DNA from: Bradyrhizobium sp. MOS003 | GTDB taxonomy: Bacteria; Pseudomonadota; Alphaproteobacteria; Rhizobiales; Xanthobacteraceae | NCBI RefSeq assembly: GCF_003020125.1 | Contig: NZ_PYFW01000001.1 | Coordinates: forward strand, 558,001 to 622,000 | DNA: 64,000 bases | Reading direction: 5' to 3' | Shown: positions 63,675 to 64,000 of the stretch, piece after piece | Layout: each line of letters starts with the position of its first letter | How positions within the stretch are numbered: position 1 is the stretch's first letter | Notes under the pieces: generated by a model | What the model was told of the DNA's origin: nothing | Seen by the model: only the letters and a program-made list of their open reading frames with translations | The model's database searches: none | Program-made: the position numbers and the translations under genes

Positions 63675-64000
63675 ATGAAATCAGCACTTTTGGCCGCCGT
63701 CGCAACCTCCGCCCTGGTGCTGGCGGCGCCGGCGTCTGCTCAAGGCGTCAAGATCGGCATTCTCAACGACCAGTCCGGCGTCTACGCCGATTACGGCGGC
63801 AAATGGTCGGTGGAAGCCGCCAAGATGGCGATCGAGGATTTCGGCGGCGAGGTGCTGGGGCAGAAGATCGAACTCGTCACCGCCGACCACCAGAACAAGC
63901 CTGACCTCGCGACCTCGATCGCGCGGCGCTGGTACGACGTCGAGAACGTCGACATGATCACGGAGCTGACGACCTCCTCGGTCGCGCTCGCGATTCACGA
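63675..64000 (+). CDS. LivK-type ABC substrate-binding protein, N-terminal part (cut by window edge)
   Basis: ATG 63675 follows GGGAG at eight bases. About 108 residues are visible: a Sec signal MKSALLAAVATSALVLAAPA ending at SAQ, then GVKIGILNDQSGVYADYGGK, AAKMAIEDFGGEVLGQKIEL and DHQNKPDLATSIARRW. This is the N-lobe of the branched-chain amino acid/carboxylate type of periplasmic binding proteins. It differs in wording from the two other such proteins in the window. Partner transporter genes would lie beyond the edge. Confidence 0.88.
   Translation, partial: MKSALLAAVATSALVLAAPASAQGVKIGILNDQSGVYADYGGKWSVEAAKMAIEDFGGEVLGQKIELVTADHQNKPDLATSIARRWYDVENVDMITELTTSSVALAIH

Overview
The window is high-GC alphaproteobacterial chromosome, almost certainly from the Bradyrhizobium japonicum/diazoefficiens group. 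Three things point there. The first is a 326-residue aminoacyl:carrier-protein ligase whose zinc ligands fall at exactly C131, E176 and C279, as published for B. japonicum Bll0957. The second is several families of short dispersed palindromic repeats sitting at gene ends. The third is the abundance of ABC substrate-binding proteins and acyl-CoA enzymes. I see no rRNA, tRNA, CRISPR array, transposase or integrase.

Layout. 0-4.3 kb: the start of a PAS-domain signalling protein, then a divergent unit in which a GNAT-like acyltransferase, an amino-acid:carrier-protein ligase and an acyl-CoA-dehydrogenase-like protein face a small carrier protein. 4.5-9.8 kb: methionine-salvage genes mtnP-mtnA, a HAD hydrolase, a secreted trypsin-like protease and a Baeyer-Villiger-type flavoprotein. 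9.8-22.1 kb: an amide/urea nitrogen locus. A response regulator and a 1123-residue NCS1-permease/histidine-kinase fusion are transcribed leftward; a five-gene Urt/Fmd-type ABC transporter, formamidase (fmdA), fmdB and aliphatic amidase (amiE) run rightward. Between them is a short dyad, and two strong intercistronic stem-loops lie inside the operon. 22.3-37.2 kb: a cell-surface region with an autotransporter, an orphan MCE protein, an ADP-forming acyl-CoA synthetase, three family-2-like glycosyltransferases (one apparently broken by an in-frame stop), and a Gram-negative class GN sortase with its VIT/VWA target and a divergent XRE regulator.

37.3-49.3 kb: a carboxylic-acid catabolism region: substrate-binding protein, acyl-CoA synthetase, two acyl-CoA dehydrogenases, a glutathione-transferase-like protein, an AraC regulator, a beta-keto-acid cleavage enzyme, and both subunits of a biotin-dependent acyl-CoA carboxylase. 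49.4-50.3 kb: a membrane protein with CREST/ceramidase-like motifs behind an AT-rich promoter carrying two palindromes. 50.3-58.7 kb: a leftward operon of an iron-ADH-fold protein that lacks usual metal ligands, an acyl-CoA synthetase and a complete Dpp/Opp-type ABC importer. 59.0-63.4 kb: an RND efflux adaptor and pump without an outer-membrane partner. The window ends in a LivK-type substrate-binding protein.

The most unusual items are the permease-kinase fusion facing the amide operon, the carrier-protein unit of unknown product, the sortase pair with a 22-bp perfect palindrome in its divergent promoter region, the interrupted glycosyltransferase, and the twin palindromes before the CREST protein. 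All family assignments rest on reading motifs in the translations; no database search was run.
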